64,000 bases of DNA from an uncultured Mucilaginibacter sp. (GCA_903864275.1 CAIPFE010000022.1:1-64000), one strand, 5' to 3'. Shown: positions 52,310 through 62,026, numbered from the stretch's first letter. Notes: generated by a model from the letters alone, not told the origin. Made by a program: numbers and translations.

Positions 52310-52846
52310 TTATCCTAACGATTTGCAATTTATTTCGTTAGGAGGATAAGGCGTATTAAAGCCATTTCGTTTCCTGTGAATTTTTTGCTCAAAGCATTCG
52401 TTGTCTTTATTTTTAAATTGAATTAAGGCTTCAAATTCAAAATCTCCAGCGTTTACCTTATTCATAATTTCTATATCATAAGGAAAATGCAAACGCCTTA
52501 ATTCATTTAAAAGCACATTTTCAGGCGGTTCAAATGTTTTAAACTCATATAAACCAACAAATTTTGCACTTAATACTGTAAAGTCGTAGGCGGTTTGCCC
52601 AATATTTCTAAACGCAATAGAGTTATCATATGCCTTTTGTTTAAAATCGTCTATTACAAAAGATGGGTTAATTTCGTCCCTACGGTTTTTCTGATAAAGA
52701 TTAGCCATTTTAGCTAGTGAATCGACTTGTTTTTGAATTTCATCAGAATCCTTTCTTGTTGAATAAAGGGTATAAACAGTGCCTAACAAGGCCATGCCGG
52801 ATATAATTGCAGAAACCCAATCTGCCGATATTTCACATAAAATCAT
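52310..52846 (-). CDS. Single-pass membrane protein of unknown function
   Basis: 178 aa from the ATG at 52846 (MILCEISADWVSAIISGMAL); the longer frame to 52948 adds an unlikely basic leader. One membrane helix (residues about 9-28), a coiled-coil-like stretch (SDEIQKQVDSLAKMANLYQ), and then a beta-rich cytosolic or periplasmic domain (PSFVIDDFKQKAYDNSIAFRNIGQTAYDFTVL). Such proteins are frequent in defence islands and mobile regions. Unknown function. Confidence 0.65.
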   Translation of the reverse strand: MILCEISADWVSAIISGMALLGTVYTLYSTRKDSDEIQKQVDSLAKMANLYQKNRRDEINPSFVIDDFKQKAYDNSIAFRNIGQTAYDFTVLSAKFVGLYEFKTFEPPENVLLNELRRLHFPYDIEIMNKVNAGDFEFEALIQFKNKDNECFEQKIHRKRNGFNTPYPPNEINCKSLG

Positions 52847-53118
52847 ATATAAATATAGGCATTTTTCAAATAGTTGACTACAGCGTTTCTGGCGCTGGGT
52901 ATAGCGCAAAGCGCATTGACGACTCGCGACATTTATTTTCCGAGGCAATTGGTTTCCCTTTTCTAACGCTAAGATGCAGGACGGATTTTGGAGATAGATG
53001 AAAGCTGAAAAAAATCCACTTTGGCTTTATTTTTTCTCCCCCAATATTGCGAGTGTTTCAAAGTTCCATTATATTTACTTGATAATCTTCACTCTAACCA
53101 GATCGTATCAGATAATTT

Positions 53119-54000
53119 ATGCCGACAGATAAATTAAGTAAAATAGCAAATTTAATCGGCATAATTGTTATTCCCATTGTGCTGGCGGTTGTCGGTAATC
53201 AGTATACCGAAACGGTAAAAGATAAGGAAGTCCACGGCAAACTTGTGGAATTGGCAATCAATATATTGGATAAAGAGCCCAGCAAAAATGACAATAATAT
53301 CCGGAAATGGGCCACAAAAGTCATCGACAAGTATTCGGGAGTGCCTTTTGGTGACAGTACCCAAAAGGATCTAATCGAAAAAATACCTTTAAATTCTGCT
53401 TTGCCATCGTTTTATAAGGATATAATACTCCCGAAAAACTCATCGGGCCCACTTCGTATAGAAAATAATGTTCTTGTTGGAGATAGCGTTCATTATCAGT
53501 TTTCCTCCAATACCGATACGGCTAAAATGTTGAACCTCGATTCGTTGAAGGTAATTGTAATGCATGTTCTTGACGGGACGGTATTGGGGGCGGAGGCATG
53601 GTTCCAATCGAAAGAGAGCTATACCTCCACGCATATAATAATCGGTCTAAATGGTAGTATTGTCCAGGTGATTCCTTTTAATCACATGGCGTTTCACGCC
53701 CCAACGGTACAGGTTACTGCCAAAAATAAAGAAAAAATAAAAATATTTGAGATATCGCCGGGCCGATTTGTGAATCCCAACAAAATGTCGATAGGTATTA
53801 GTTTGGAGGGCAACCAATTTACTAAATTTACTAAGAATCAAATAGATGCTTGCAGGCAAATTTGTTTGTTATTGAAAAAACAATATAAGATTAATCTAAT
53901 ATTAAACCACAGCGATATTTCCCCTGGAAAAAGTTGCCCAGGTCCTAATTTCCCAATCGAAGAAATTAGGAAGGATGTTTTTGGCGGAAACTATCCATAG
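53119..54000 (+). CDS. Membrane-anchored PGRP/T7-lysozyme-like N-acetylmuramoyl-L-alanine amidase
   Basis: 293 aa. An N-terminal helix (LIGIIVIPIVLAVVG, 12-26) anchors it. A short helical domain (HGKLVELAINILDKEPSKNDNNIRKWATKVIDKYSGVPFG) occurs in many uncharacterised membrane proteins. The Amidase_2/PGRP domain covers about 140-280. Zinc ligands matching T7 lysozyme are H149 (IVMHVLDG), H264 (LNHSDIS) and C273 (GKSCPGP), with K271 in the KxC pattern, and H172 in STHIIIG nearby. It would cleave the amide between MurNAc and L-Ala. Envelope-acting enzyme or effector. Confidence 0.8.
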   Translation: MPTDKLSKIANLIGIIVIPIVLAVVGNQYTETVKDKEVHGKLVELAINILDKEPSKNDNNIRKWATKVIDKYSGVPFGDSTQKDLIEKIPLNSALPSFYKDIILPKNSSGPLRIENNVLVGDSVHYQFSSNTDTAKMLNLDSLKVIVMHVLDGTVLGAEAWFQSKESYTSTHIIIGLNGSIVQVIPFNHMAFHAPTVQVTAKNKEKIKIFEISPGRFVNPNKMSIGISLEGNQFTKFTKNQIDACRQICLLLKKQYKINLILNHSDISPGKSCPGPNFPIEEIRKDVFGGNYP

Positions 54001-54097
54001 TGTTAACTAAATCTTTCTTCAACTGCAAGCCTGACGCGCCAGCCAAAAGCGCAAAAGCGACTAACGCTCGTTTGCCGGCGAATCATTCTTTTTCTTT

Positions 54098-54877
54098 TCA
54101 ACCCACCCTTTTCCCCACCCCCGCCACCACAAACGCAATCCCACCATAAGCCAACGCCAAAAATGCACTGGTTATCTCACCTCCCCTATCCGCAACGGGA
54201 GCAGCAACCACTTTTGGGATATGCAGAATAATAAACCAAACAAGGATCATTGCCCCCAAAAGGGCGGCCATTAACCCGGTTTTGATCTTCAAAACAATCG
54301 CTATGCCCGAACCCAATAATGCTGCGCCGGCAAAATATATCCAAAATACAGGGTTAGGTATCCATGACGGTACATAGCCTGCTGCCTCTTTTCCATATAC
54401 AAAATGATCGATGCCAAAGCTGATGATCGTTAAGGCAAAGAAAATAATCCCGTAAGGTATCAGCTTACTCAAAAACCTAAAAACGGGGTTTTCATTATTT
54501 GCCGGGAAGCAGCCGGCAATAACAAACGCGCCGCTGGCTAATGACAGTTCTTTCATGGCGTTTTCCCATTCCCCAAAATGCATATAATTCGGGGTAGCCA
54601 TAAATTCATATGGGACAAAGTAGCAGCAAAATATTAATAGCAGCACAGTCCCTAACAGGAGGGAAACTTGCCGGGGTATTTTCCTAAAAACGATGCATGC
54701 CCCGGCCAAAATCAGCAGGATCCCAAAAATAAAAGTAAGCCCGGTAAAACCAGGTATCCCGGAATGATTTGGCGGTATGAGCATATAAGGAAAATCCTTA
54801 TCATAAATGGTCTGGAACGCCATCCCGGCCATGGCGATACCATAGAAAATGCGGCCTATATCAGACAGGTTTTTCAT
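54098..54877 (-). CDS. DoxX-like polytopic membrane protein
   Basis: 259 aa from the ATG at 54877 (MKNLSDIGRIFYGIAMAGMAFQTI); the frame extends to 54937 with a non-coding look. About seven or eight hydrophobic helices with GRIFYGIAMAGMAFQTIYDKDFPYMLIPP, a DoxX-like opening, and GLMAALLGAMILVWFIILHIP later. Cellular role unknown. Upstream of it lies a remnant of a hydrolase gene and an inverted repeat. Confidence 0.75.
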   Translation of the reverse strand: MKNLSDIGRIFYGIAMAGMAFQTIYDKDFPYMLIPPNHSGIPGFTGLTFIFGILLILAGACIVFRKIPRQVSLLLGTVLLLIFCCYFVPYEFMATPNYMHFGEWENAMKELSLASGAFVIAGCFPANNENPVFRFLSKLIPYGIIFFALTIISFGIDHFVYGKEAAGYVPSWIPNPVFWIYFAGAALLGSGIAIVLKIKTGLMAALLGAMILVWFIILHIPKVVAAPVADRGGEITSAFLALAYGGIAFVVAGVGKRVG

Positions 54878-54890
54878 AAAACTAACAGCA

Positions 54891-54952
54891 TTACGTGAAA
54901 TTCTCCTTAAAAAAATCAATCGTCCGTTACCAGGCACGGTCGGCGGCGGCTT
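54891..54952 (-). pseudogene. 3' remnant of a dienelactone hydrolase gene
   Basis: Minus-strand translation of the segment reads AAADRAW-stop-RTIDFFKENFT and ends in TAA at 54891-54893. The intact gene at 56868 ends [19 protein letters not shown]. The match over 19 residues, with one internal stop, shows a leftover tail of a second copy. The break lies at the right-hand arm of the 19-bp inverted repeat that starts at 54951. Confidence 0.75.
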
Positions 54953-55006
54953 TTAATCAAATGTAATAAATCAATATCATGTTAGGATTATTACATTTGA
55001 TTAAAA
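54951..55006. repeat. 19-bp perfect inverted repeat before the acyl-CoA synthetase gene
   Basis: TTTTAATCAAATGTAATAA (54951-54969) and TTATTACATTTGATTAAAA (54988-55006), 18 bp apart. It may be an operator for a dimeric or tetrameric regulator of the synthetase at 55073, or a large hairpin. Confidence 0.7.
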
Positions 55007-55072
55007 AATTTGATTAATTCCTAAATAAGTATTGAAAAGTTTATAACCAGCCGGTTACGGCGCAATATACAG

Positions 55073-56713
55073 ATGGAGCAAAAATCGTATTCCTTTGGTT
55101 TAAGCCGGCATCGGCTGCTCGGTGAAACAATTGGCCGGAACTTACAGCGTACCTGCAATAAATTTCCAGACCGGGCGGCATTGATCAGTGTAGCACAAAG
55201 TCGCCGTTTTACTTACAGCGAATTCTGGCAGCAGGTAACCATAGCTGCGAAAGCATTGCTTGCCCTGCATGTGCAGGCTGGAGACCGTGTGGGTATCTGG
55301 TCTCCCAACCGTTATGAATGGGTGCTTATGCAATATGCCAGCGCGAGAGCCGGAGCGATATTGGTAAATATAAATCCCGCTTACCGGACATCGGAGCTGG
55401 CATATGTGTTGGGCCAGTCGGGCGTGAGCGTGCTTGTTTCGGCATTATCGTTTAAGGCTAACGATTATAAAGCAATGATAGATGAGGCGAAGAGCTTATG
55501 TGAAAACCTGCGCGAAGTAATTTTCATGGAACAGGACTGGGATGATTTTCTGGCAAAAGCAGGTGATATAAGTGATGAACAACTGGCATTAGTTGAAAAC
55601 AGCATTCAGTTTGATGACCCTGTGAATATCCAGTACACGTCGGGAACGACAGGGTTCCCGAAAGGTGTTACGCTTTCGCATTATAACCTTTTGAATAATG
55701 GTTATTTTATTGCCAAAAGGCTTGGCTACAGTGAAGAAGACAAAGTTTGCATTCCCGTTCCATTCTATCACTGTTTTGGCATGGTGATAGGTAATTTGGC
55801 CTGCACATCGCATGGCGCCTGCATGGTGATACCTTCGGAAAGCTTTGAGCCGGTTAAAGCGCTGGAAGCCGTGGAACGCGAAGGGTGCACTTCGCTATAT
55901 GGAGTGCCAACCATGTTCATCGCGGAACTGCAATTGCCTGAATTTGGCCGGTTCAATTTGTCGTCGTTAAGAACAGGGGTTATGGCAGGTTCCCCCTGCC
56001 CGGTTGAAGTTATGAAAAAAGTGCAATCGCTCATGCACATGAAAGATGTACAGATATGCTATGGAATGACAGAAACGTCGCCTGTATCTACACAAACATC
56101 TGCAGGCACCCCGTTTGAAAAACAGGTTGGCACCGTAGGGACTGTGCAGGACCACCTTGAGATAAAGATCATAAATCCTGAAACGGGTGGCCTGCAGGGA
56201 CGCAACGAACCGGGCGAACTGTGCACGCGCGGTTACGCGGTGATGCTTGGCTACTGGAACAATGCGAAAGCGACTGCTGAAGCTATTGACCAGGCACGGT
56301 GGATGCATACCGGTGATCTCGCCACAATGGATGAGGATGGTTACGTGAATATTGTAGGCCGGATAAAAGATATGATTTTACGGGGCGGGGAAAATATTTA
56401 CCCCAGGGAGATTGAAGAATTTCTCTATACCCATGAGGCCATTGCCGATGTGCAGGTGATCGGTGTGCCGAGCGAAAAATATGGCGAAGAAGTAATGGCA
56501 TGGGTAAAAAGAAAATCAGGCCACGGTTTGTCGGAAAGTGACCTGGTCGATTTCTGCAGCAAACAAATAGCACATTATAAAGTTCCAAAGTACTGGAAAT
56601 TCGTAGATGGTTTTCCGATGACGATCACCGGCAAAATAAGAAAAGTGGAAATGCGTGAAATCTCCATTGAAGAACTTGGCCTGCAGGAAGTCGCGAAAAT
56701 ACAGACGTCATAG
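55073..56713 (+). CDS. Acyl-CoA synthetase, AMP-binding (ANL) family
   Basis: 546 aa. AMP-binding P-loop [11 protein letters not shown] near 183-193 and the A8 motif [24 protein letters not shown] near 435-460. The C-terminal lysine motif reads [23 protein letters not shown] (K near 530). Catalyses ATP-dependent activation of a carboxylic acid, most likely a medium- or long-chain fatty acid, to the CoA thioester. Monocistronic by position; possible regulation via the inverted repeat at 54951-55006. Confidence 0.92.
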   Translation: MEQKSYSFGLSRHRLLGETIGRNLQRTCNKFPDRAALISVAQSRRFTYSEFWQQVTIAAKALLALHVQAGDRVGIWSPNRYEWVLMQYASARAGAILVNINPAYRTSELAYVLGQSGVSVLVSALSFKANDYKAMIDEAKSLCENLREVIFMEQDWDDFLAKAGDISDEQLALVENSIQFDDPVNIQYTSGTTGFPKGVTLSHYNLLNNGYFIAKRLGYSEEDKVCIPVPFYHCFGMVIGNLACTSHGACMVIPSESFEPVKALEAVEREGCTSLYGVPTMFIAELQLPEFGRFNLSSLRTGVMAGSPCPVEVMKKVQSLMHMKDVQICYGMTETSPVSTQTSAGTPFEKQVGTVGTVQDHLEIKIINPETGGLQGRNEPGELCTRGYAVMLGYWNNAKATAEAIDQARWMHTGDLATMDEDGYVNIVGRIKDMILRGGENIYPREIEEFLYTHEAIADVQVIGVPSEKYGEEVMAWVKRKSGHGLSESDLVDFCSKQIAHYKVPKYWKFVDGFPMTITGKIRKVEMREISIEELGLQEVAKIQTS

Positions 56714-56867
56714 CAATTTAAATACCCGCCGCCGCCGCCCCAAATTTAATAAAAGCGAATAATCTCCCTTCAAGCGCGATGTGACAGCCAAAAAGGCAAA
56801 GGCGACTCCGGCTCCGCTGATAAGGTAGGCCGCATGCTCCGCTCAGGTTAGCCAAATAGTCTTGCCC

Positions 56868-57755
56868 CTATGTCAAATACTGCTTAAAAAAATCAATGGT
56901 GCGTTGCCAGGCAAGGTCGGCGGCGGCTTTGTCATAGCGGGGCGTGGTATTGTTATGGAAGCCGTGGTTAACGTTATCGTAAATAAAGGCCTGGTATTTT
57001 TTGCCATTGGCTTTTAGTGCAGCTTCGTAGGCCGGCCAGCCGCCGGTGATGCGGGTATCCAGCCCGGCATAATGCAGCAGTAAGGGCGCATTAATTTTCG
57101 GCACATCCGCAGCATCCGGCTGGGCGCCGTAAAAAGGTACAGCCGCCGAAAGTGTGGGTACGCGTACGGCCATCATATTGGCAATGCCTCCGCCATAGCA
57201 GAAACCCACAACACCTATTTTGCCGTTACAGTCGGCGTTATTTTTAAGGTAATAGTAGGCGTCGATAAAATCCTGCTCCATTTCGCCTTTGTCGCGTTTG
57301 CTTTGCATGTCGCGGCCGGCATCATCATTGCCGGGGTAGCCGCCGAGGGGTGTAAGGGCATCGGGGGCAATGGTAACAAAGCCTGCCAGGGCGGCGCGGC
57401 GGGCCACATCTTCAATGTAAGGGTTCAGGCCCCGGTTTTCGTGCACCACTACAATGCCGCCAAGCTTCCCTTTGGCATCAACAGGTTTTGACAGCAGCGC
57501 CTTGATATTCCCGCCGCCTTTTGGCGAGGAATAAGTAATGTATTCCGATTTTAAACGCGGATCGTCCGGCTTTACCAGCGCGGTGCTTTTATAATCAGGC
57601 ATCAGGAAACTCAATAGCGCGGGCACGGTCATAGCGCCAACCGCGTAGGCCGACAGCTTTTGCACAAAGTCGCGCCTGTCAAGCCGGTTGTGCGCGTAAT
57701 CATCATACAGGTCGAATACTTCCTGCTTGATGTCTTCTTTTTTTATCTGGCTCAT
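56868..57755 (-). CDS. Dienelactone hydrolase-family protein with a TAT-like N-terminus
   Basis: 295 aa. N-terminal leader with [24 protein letters not shown], a Tat-like RR motif followed by a hydrophobic stretch. Active site: E106 (HENRG), C186 nucleophile in GFCYGGG, D233 in GLDTRI and H264 in VNHGF, as in dienelactone hydrolases. It is probably periplasmic. Its substrate is unknown. A broken relative lies at 54891. Confidence 0.87.
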   Translation of the reverse strand: MSQIKKEDIKQEVFDLYDDYAHNRLDRRDFVQKLSAYAVGAMTVPALLSFLMPDYKSTALVKPDDPRLKSEYITYSSPKGGGNIKALLSKPVDAKGKLGGIVVVHENRGLNPYIEDVARRAALAGFVTIAPDALTPLGGYPGNDDAGRDMQSKRDKGEMEQDFIDAYYYLKNNADCNGKIGVVGFCYGGGIANMMAVRVPTLSAAVPFYGAQPDAADVPKINAPLLLHYAGLDTRITGGWPAYEAALKANGKKYQAFIYDNVNHGFHNNTTPRYDKAAADLAWQRTIDFFKQYLT

Positions 57756-57990
57756 AAGTAAAAGGTTTTATCAAATGTAGTGATTCGGGGCAATTGCTTG
57801 CAAATCAAATGGTAATAGTATTGTTACGTGGAAAGCCATTCATCACTGCCCTGATTTTGACAGGATTAGCATATCATCACACAATTGCTATTCCTAAATT
57901 TGCATTCCCATCAATTTCCACGAATAAAATACAGGTATATATCCTTAATGGCGCTGCCTGCTGATTTGATAATTAAAAAAACTTTACAAT

Positions 57991-58581
57991 ATGAAAAAAG
58001 TAATTCAATTGGCATTTGCAAGCATGATAGTGCTTGCTGCCTGCACAAAGACTGACATGACGCCCGCGCCTCAACAACCTGCTGAAACGGCGCCAGCGGC
58101 CCGGCCATCTTTCACCGCAAAGGCCCTGAAAAACGAGGCTGTGAACAATTATTGTGTTTCAAAAGGGACCAATACTACCCGCGGCTACATCGGAAAAGTA
58201 TCCATGGAAACTATCAATAATGCAAGCGGTAATAATGGCGGTTATGGAAACTTTACCGGTATGAGCGCCACCCTGGTAAAAGCAGATGGCTATACTATCG
58301 GGTTAACTCCCGGTTTCGTCCAGGGCGCCGCTTATTTCGAATACTGGACAGTTTATATCGACTATAACCAGGATGGCATATTTGAACCCAATGAAATAGT
58401 AGCAAAAGGCCACGCCGCTATCAGGATAAATAAATCTTTCACCATACCGGCTACCGCCAAAAACGGGGCTACACGTATGCGGATCCAAATGCAAGAGGGG
58501 GCACAGCAAACCGACCCCTGCGCTGTTTATACTTATGGAGAAGTAGAAGATTATACGGTGAATATTGTTACTTCTTTGTAG
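57991..58581 (+). CDS. GEVED-domain lipoprotein
   Basis: 196 aa. Lipobox LAAC, Cys18. The mature part begins YCVSKGTNTTRGYIGKVSMETINNASGNNGGYGNFTGM and carries VYIDYNQDGIFEPNE, a calcium-binding-like loop, and the ending YGEVEDYTVNIV, the GEVED domain found in Bacteroidota secreted proteases and adhesins. Here it stands alone. A MITE follows at 58601. Confidence 0.85.
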   Translation: MKKVIQLAFASMIVLAACTKTDMTPAPQQPAETAPAARPSFTAKALKNEAVNNYCVSKGTNTTRGYIGKVSMETINNASGNNGGYGNFTGMSATLVKADGYTIGLTPGFVQGAAYFEYWTVYIDYNQDGIFEPNEIVAKGHAAIRINKSFTIPATAKNGATRMRIQMQEGAQQTDPCAVYTYGEVEDYTVNIVTSL

Positions 58582-58600
58582 ACAAATTAGCTTTACGATA

Positions 58601-58742
58601 GTTTGGCTAAAGCCATTCGCCTTTTATTCAATCACCGTCCGCTAAAGCGGACGGCAATGAAGCGAAAAGGCATGTTACATTCATTGCCGTCGGCTTCAGC
58701 CGACGGATAAGGAGCAATTAATAAAGGGGCTTTAGCCAAAAC
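58601..58742. mobile_element. MITE-like element with two internal palindromes (142 bp)
   Basis: Ends GTTTGGCTAAAGCC and GGCTTTAGCCAAAAC form an inverted repeat of about 13 bp. Inside are two 20-bp palindromes, CCGTCCGCTAAAGCGGACGG (58635-58654) and CCGTCGGCTTCAGCCGACGG (58687-58706), which share the CCGTC..GACGG frame. No coding capacity. It sits 90 bp before rlmF. Confidence 0.75.
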
Positions 58743-58830
58743 TACGCAAGCAGATCAATGGGAAGCCAAAAGCTCAAACGCTTTTTTGTGGCTAAGAATA
58801 CCGACCTTCGCAAAAATCATCCCCATCAAC

Positions 58831-59796
58831 ATGCCCTCAGACTCAAAACAAAAACCTGCCGAAAAAGAAAACCTGCACCCGAGGAACAGCCACCGGGCGG
58901 GGTATGATTTTAAGCAGCTCTGCAAAAGCAGCGCCGGCCTGAAAGCGTTTGTGTCGCGGAACCAATATGATGATGAATCGATTGACTTTAGCAACCCTGA
59001 TGCGGTTAAAGCCTTAAATAAAGCACTGCTAAAATATTTTTACGGTGTGGATGAATGGGATATCCCCGAAGGATACCTCTGCCCGCCCATCCCCGGCCGC
59101 GCCGATTACATCCACTATGCGGCGGACCTGCTGGGCGAAACCAACGGCGGCGCCATCCCGCGCGGCAGCAAAATAAATGTGCTGGATATTGGCGTGGGGG
59201 CAAATTGTGTTTACCCTTTAATTGGCAGCAGTGTTTACGGCTGGCGGTTTGTAGGCACCGATATTGACCCGGCGGCTATCCGGTCGGCAAAAAATATTGT
59301 TTCGCTGAACAAGGCTTTCCAGGATAAGATCATATTCCGCCTGCAAACCAATAAGGCTAATATTTTTAAAGGCATTATTAAACGGGGCGAGGGTTTCGAT
59401 ATTACCATCTGCAATCCTCCGTTCCACGCATCCTTACAGGAGGCACAGGCATCCGCTGCCGCCAAATGGAAAAAGTTAGGGATTGCCAAACAAACCGCAG
59501 CCTTAAATTTCGGCGGACAAAAAACGGAGCTCTGGTGCTATGGCGGCGAAGCCGGCTTTATCCGCCGCATGGTGGAGCAAAGCGCCCTGGTAGCGCAGCA
59601 ATGCCTGTGGTTCTCCACACTGGTTTCCAAAAAAGATACCCTCCCGGTGATCTATAAAGCGCTGAAAGCAGTCAACGCCCTTGACGTTAAAACCATTAGC
59701 ATGACCCACGGCCAAAAAGTAAGCCGTATATTGGCGTGGACGTTTTTAAGCCCCGCAGAGCAAAAGGATTGGCGGGAGAGGTTTTGGCGGGATTAG
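58831..59796 (+). CDS. rlmF: 23S rRNA (adenine1618-N6)-methyltransferase
   Basis: 321 aa from the ATG at 58831 (MPSDSKQKPAEKENLHPRN); an upstream ATG at 58786 adds 15 residues of doubtful status. SAM motif LDIGVGANCVYPLIG, catalytic NPPF (ITICNPPFHASLQEA), and the conserved opening NSHRAGYDFKQLC and PGRADYIHYAADLL match RlmF throughout. Methylates A1618 of 23S rRNA in the cytosol. It is monocistronic. Confidence 0.93.
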   Translation: MPSDSKQKPAEKENLHPRNSHRAGYDFKQLCKSSAGLKAFVSRNQYDDESIDFSNPDAVKALNKALLKYFYGVDEWDIPEGYLCPPIPGRADYIHYAADLLGETNGGAIPRGSKINVLDIGVGANCVYPLIGSSVYGWRFVGTDIDPAAIRSAKNIVSLNKAFQDKIIFRLQTNKANIFKGIIKRGEGFDITICNPPFHASLQEAQASAAAKWKKLGIAKQTAALNFGGQKTELWCYGGEAGFIRRMVEQSALVAQQCLWFSTLVSKKDTLPVIYKALKAVNALDVKTISMTHGQKVSRILAWTFLSPAEQKDWRERFWRD

Positions 59797-59798
59797 TT

Positions 59799-60473
59799 TT
59801 AAAGACCATGGTCTGCCGCAAGATTTTTTTCTTGACTTTGTTCAATAAAAGCGCTTAATTCTTTAATATAGCAATCCAGCTGGTTCGCTGAAAAACGGAG
59901 ATTACCAAAACCGTCTTTTATCTCAGTTTTAGATAAACCAAAGCTGTCGTTGCTTATAATTTCAAGAATCCCAAGTATGTTTGCCACCGGTCTTCTAACC
60001 TGGTGCGACGTCATTACCAACATATGTTCCAGGGCATTTATATATTGCTGCCGCTTATATTCCCCGGCGTCGCTTATTTTCCGGTGTTGTACGGCCATGT
60101 ACGCAGTAATTAAAATGGCAATTACGGATACACCATGGTTGACGAAATTGGATATACTAGGCTGATGCCTGAGGTCAAAAAAAACCATATCGATAGCGAT
60201 CAGTAAACAAGCAGCCACGCTAAAACCAATGATCGTCCGTGTGTTTTGCTTAAACACAATCAGTATGCAGCACAGGTACAATATGCCCGCAACAAATTCG
60301 ATAGGCGTGAAGATATCGATAATAAAAACAATTGACATGCTGCCCACGGCCAGGTAATGCGTTGTTTTAATAGCAGATTTTGATGGCGATGACAGTTTTT
60401 CAAGAATGCAGCTATCGGGAATCCGTTTGCCCAAACCCAATTCATGCCAATTTCCGACATTAAACCAATTCAT
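59799..60473 (-). CDS. Truncated histidine-kinase-like membrane protein
   Basis: 224 aa from the ATG at 60473 (MNWFNVGNWHELG). Three or four helices (about residues 40-130) precede a HisKA domain whose H-box reads MTSHQVRRPVANILG with phosphoacceptor-type His (about residue 157). No HATPase domain follows; the frame ends 60 residues later. Either a degraded kinase or a protein that signals by dimerisation. Convergent with rlmF, 2 bp between stops. Confidence 0.78.
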   Translation of the reverse strand: MNWFNVGNWHELGLGKRIPDSCILEKLSSPSKSAIKTTHYLAVGSMSIVFIIDIFTPIEFVAGILYLCCILIVFKQNTRTIIGFSVAACLLIAIDMVFFDLRHQPSISNFVNHGVSVIAILITAYMAVQHRKISDAGEYKRQQYINALEHMLVMTSHQVRRPVANILGILEIISNDSFGLSKTEIKDGFGNLRFSANQLDCYIKELSAFIEQSQEKNLAADHGL

Positions 60474-60880
60474 TTCTCTAAAAAATAAAATCACATTATA
60501 ACTCCTTTCTTATTTTAGTCAAATAGCTTTTTATAATCAGCAGAAAAACTACCTGGGTCATGTTATTAAATCAATCTCCAATTATGTAAAGCTTAGTAGC
60601 ATTGAATTATCTAAGTTATGGCCCGGCGCCCGAACATTAAATGATAGCGGTCAAAAAAAACAGTGACCGTAAACATATTAATGCTCTTGTGTTGCATTCA
60701 GTTTTACTATGCAAAATTATTGTTGAGGCGCCCGCAGGCACCGCGCAAACAGGTGATGAAAATCATTTATATTAATGATGGGGCACATGAATTCCCCGGT
60801 AAGGGAATCTTACTTTTATCAGCAAAAGCTCAATTTGTGATCTTACAAAGTAGTTGCTTTGACCATTTCATTTGTTAACT
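60474..60880. other. Intergenic region before histidine decarboxylase
   Basis: About 400 bp between divergent starts. No confident gene, repeat or operator seen; a 71-codon frame at 60663 is not coding-like. Confidence 0.5.
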
Positions 60881-62026
60881 ATGGAAAAGGAATTAATTGC
60901 AGATAGTACCAGCGAAATATTAAACGATATGCTGGAGAAGATCAGGCTAACATCGGCAATGACGATGGGTTACCCGGTATCGAGAGGTTTTGATTATAGC
61001 GAATTGCTGCCTTTTTTGCAGTACCCATTGAATAATGTGGGCGATCCCTTTATTCCCTCGACCTACACCGTGGGATCGAGGGAGCTGGAAAAAGAAGTTG
61101 TGGCATTCTTTTCGAAATTGTTCAGGGCCGAGGAAGATAATTGGTGGGGATACGTCACCAACGGCGGATCGGAAGGAAACCTGTACGGCCTGTACCTGGC
61201 AAGGGAACTGTATCCCAAGGCAATAGTTTACTATTCCGAGGCTACCCATTATAGCGTGCAGAAAAATCTGCACCTGCTGAATATGCCGAATATCGCCATC
61301 AGGTCGCAGGACAGTGGTGAGATCGATTATGCCGACCTGGAGAAAACGATCAGCATAAACCGCCAGGTGCCCGTTATCATCATGGCCAATATCGGCACGA
61401 CCATGACGGAAGCGCGGGATGATGTAGCGAAAATGAAAGCCATATTTAAAGGCCTGGCCATTCAGCACCATTATATTCATGCAGACGGCGCCTTATCCGG
61501 CAGTTATGCCGCTTTTATTGAACCGCGGCCGGCTTTTGATTTTGCTGACGGGGCCGACAGTATCGCCATCAGCGGGCACAAGTTTTTGGGGTCCCCTATT
61601 CCCTGCGGACTGGTCATTGCAAAAAAGAGCCACCGCGACCGCATCGCAAGGTCAATAGATTATATTGGTTCATTGGATACAACCATTTCCGGCTCGCGCA
61701 ACGGGCATACGCCCCTATTCCTTTGGTATATGATCAGAAAATTAGGGGTCGAAGGCTTAATGAAAAAGACCCGGGCATGCCTGGATGTAGCCGAATACGC
61801 AACGACCGCCCTAAAACGTATTGAGCCATTGACCTGGCGAAATCCGAATACGCTTACCATTAATATTCCAAAGCCCGAAGTTGCCCTCGTTAAAAAATGG
61901 CAGTTAGCCTCCGAACACAACTGGGCCCATATTATTTGCATGCCCGGAATGCAAAAAGCACAAATTGACGCGTTCGTAAAAGACTTGAAACAAAGCAAGA
62001 TCAGGTCCGCGCACTTAACTGATTGA
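60881..62026 (+). CDS. hdc: Histidine decarboxylase (PLP-dependent)
   Basis: 381 aa from the ATG at 60881; the frame also contains a TTG three codons upstream. Group II PLP decarboxylase with YVTNGGSEGNLYGLY (91-105), H123 in EATHYSVQKN, D202 in HADGALSG, and K234 in SGHKFLGSP, the Schiff-base lysine. The pattern (DNWWGYVTNGGSEGN, VGSRELEKEVVAFF) fits bacterial histidine decarboxylases of the Morganella type. It converts L-His to histamine and CO2, or acts on a related amino acid. It stands alone. Confidence 0.85.
   Translation: MEKELIADSTSEILNDMLEKIRLTSAMTMGYPVSRGFDYSELLPFLQYPLNNVGDPFIPSTYTVGSRELEKEVVAFFSKLFRAEEDNWWGYVTNGGSEGNLYGLYLARELYPKAIVYYSEATHYSVQKNLHLLNMPNIAIRSQDSGEIDYADLEKTISINRQVPVIIMANIGTTMTEARDDVAKMKAIFKGLAIQHHYIHADGALSGSYAAFIEPRPAFDFADGADSIAISGHKFLGSPIPCGLVIAKKSHRDRIARSIDYIGSLDTTISGSRNGHTPLFLWYMIRKLGVEGLMKKTRACLDVAEYATTALKRIEPLTWRNPNTLTINIPKPEVALVKKWQLASEHNWAHIICMPGMQKAQIDAFVKDLKQSKIRSAHLTD

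Noticed and set aside
46321-54000. Island as an intact prophage
   Set aside because: Only one phage-type HTH protein and one lysozyme-like amidase; no capsid, portal, tail or integrase genes.
58755-58826. Minus-strand end MGMIFAKVGILSHKKAFELLASH
   Set aside because: Natural-looking but very short, with no partner body; it overlaps the rlmF leader, and I cannot tell a remnant from chance.
60663-60878. 71-codon frame before histidine decarboxylase
   Set aside because: No coding signature or ribosome-binding site; ends at the hdc start region by chance.
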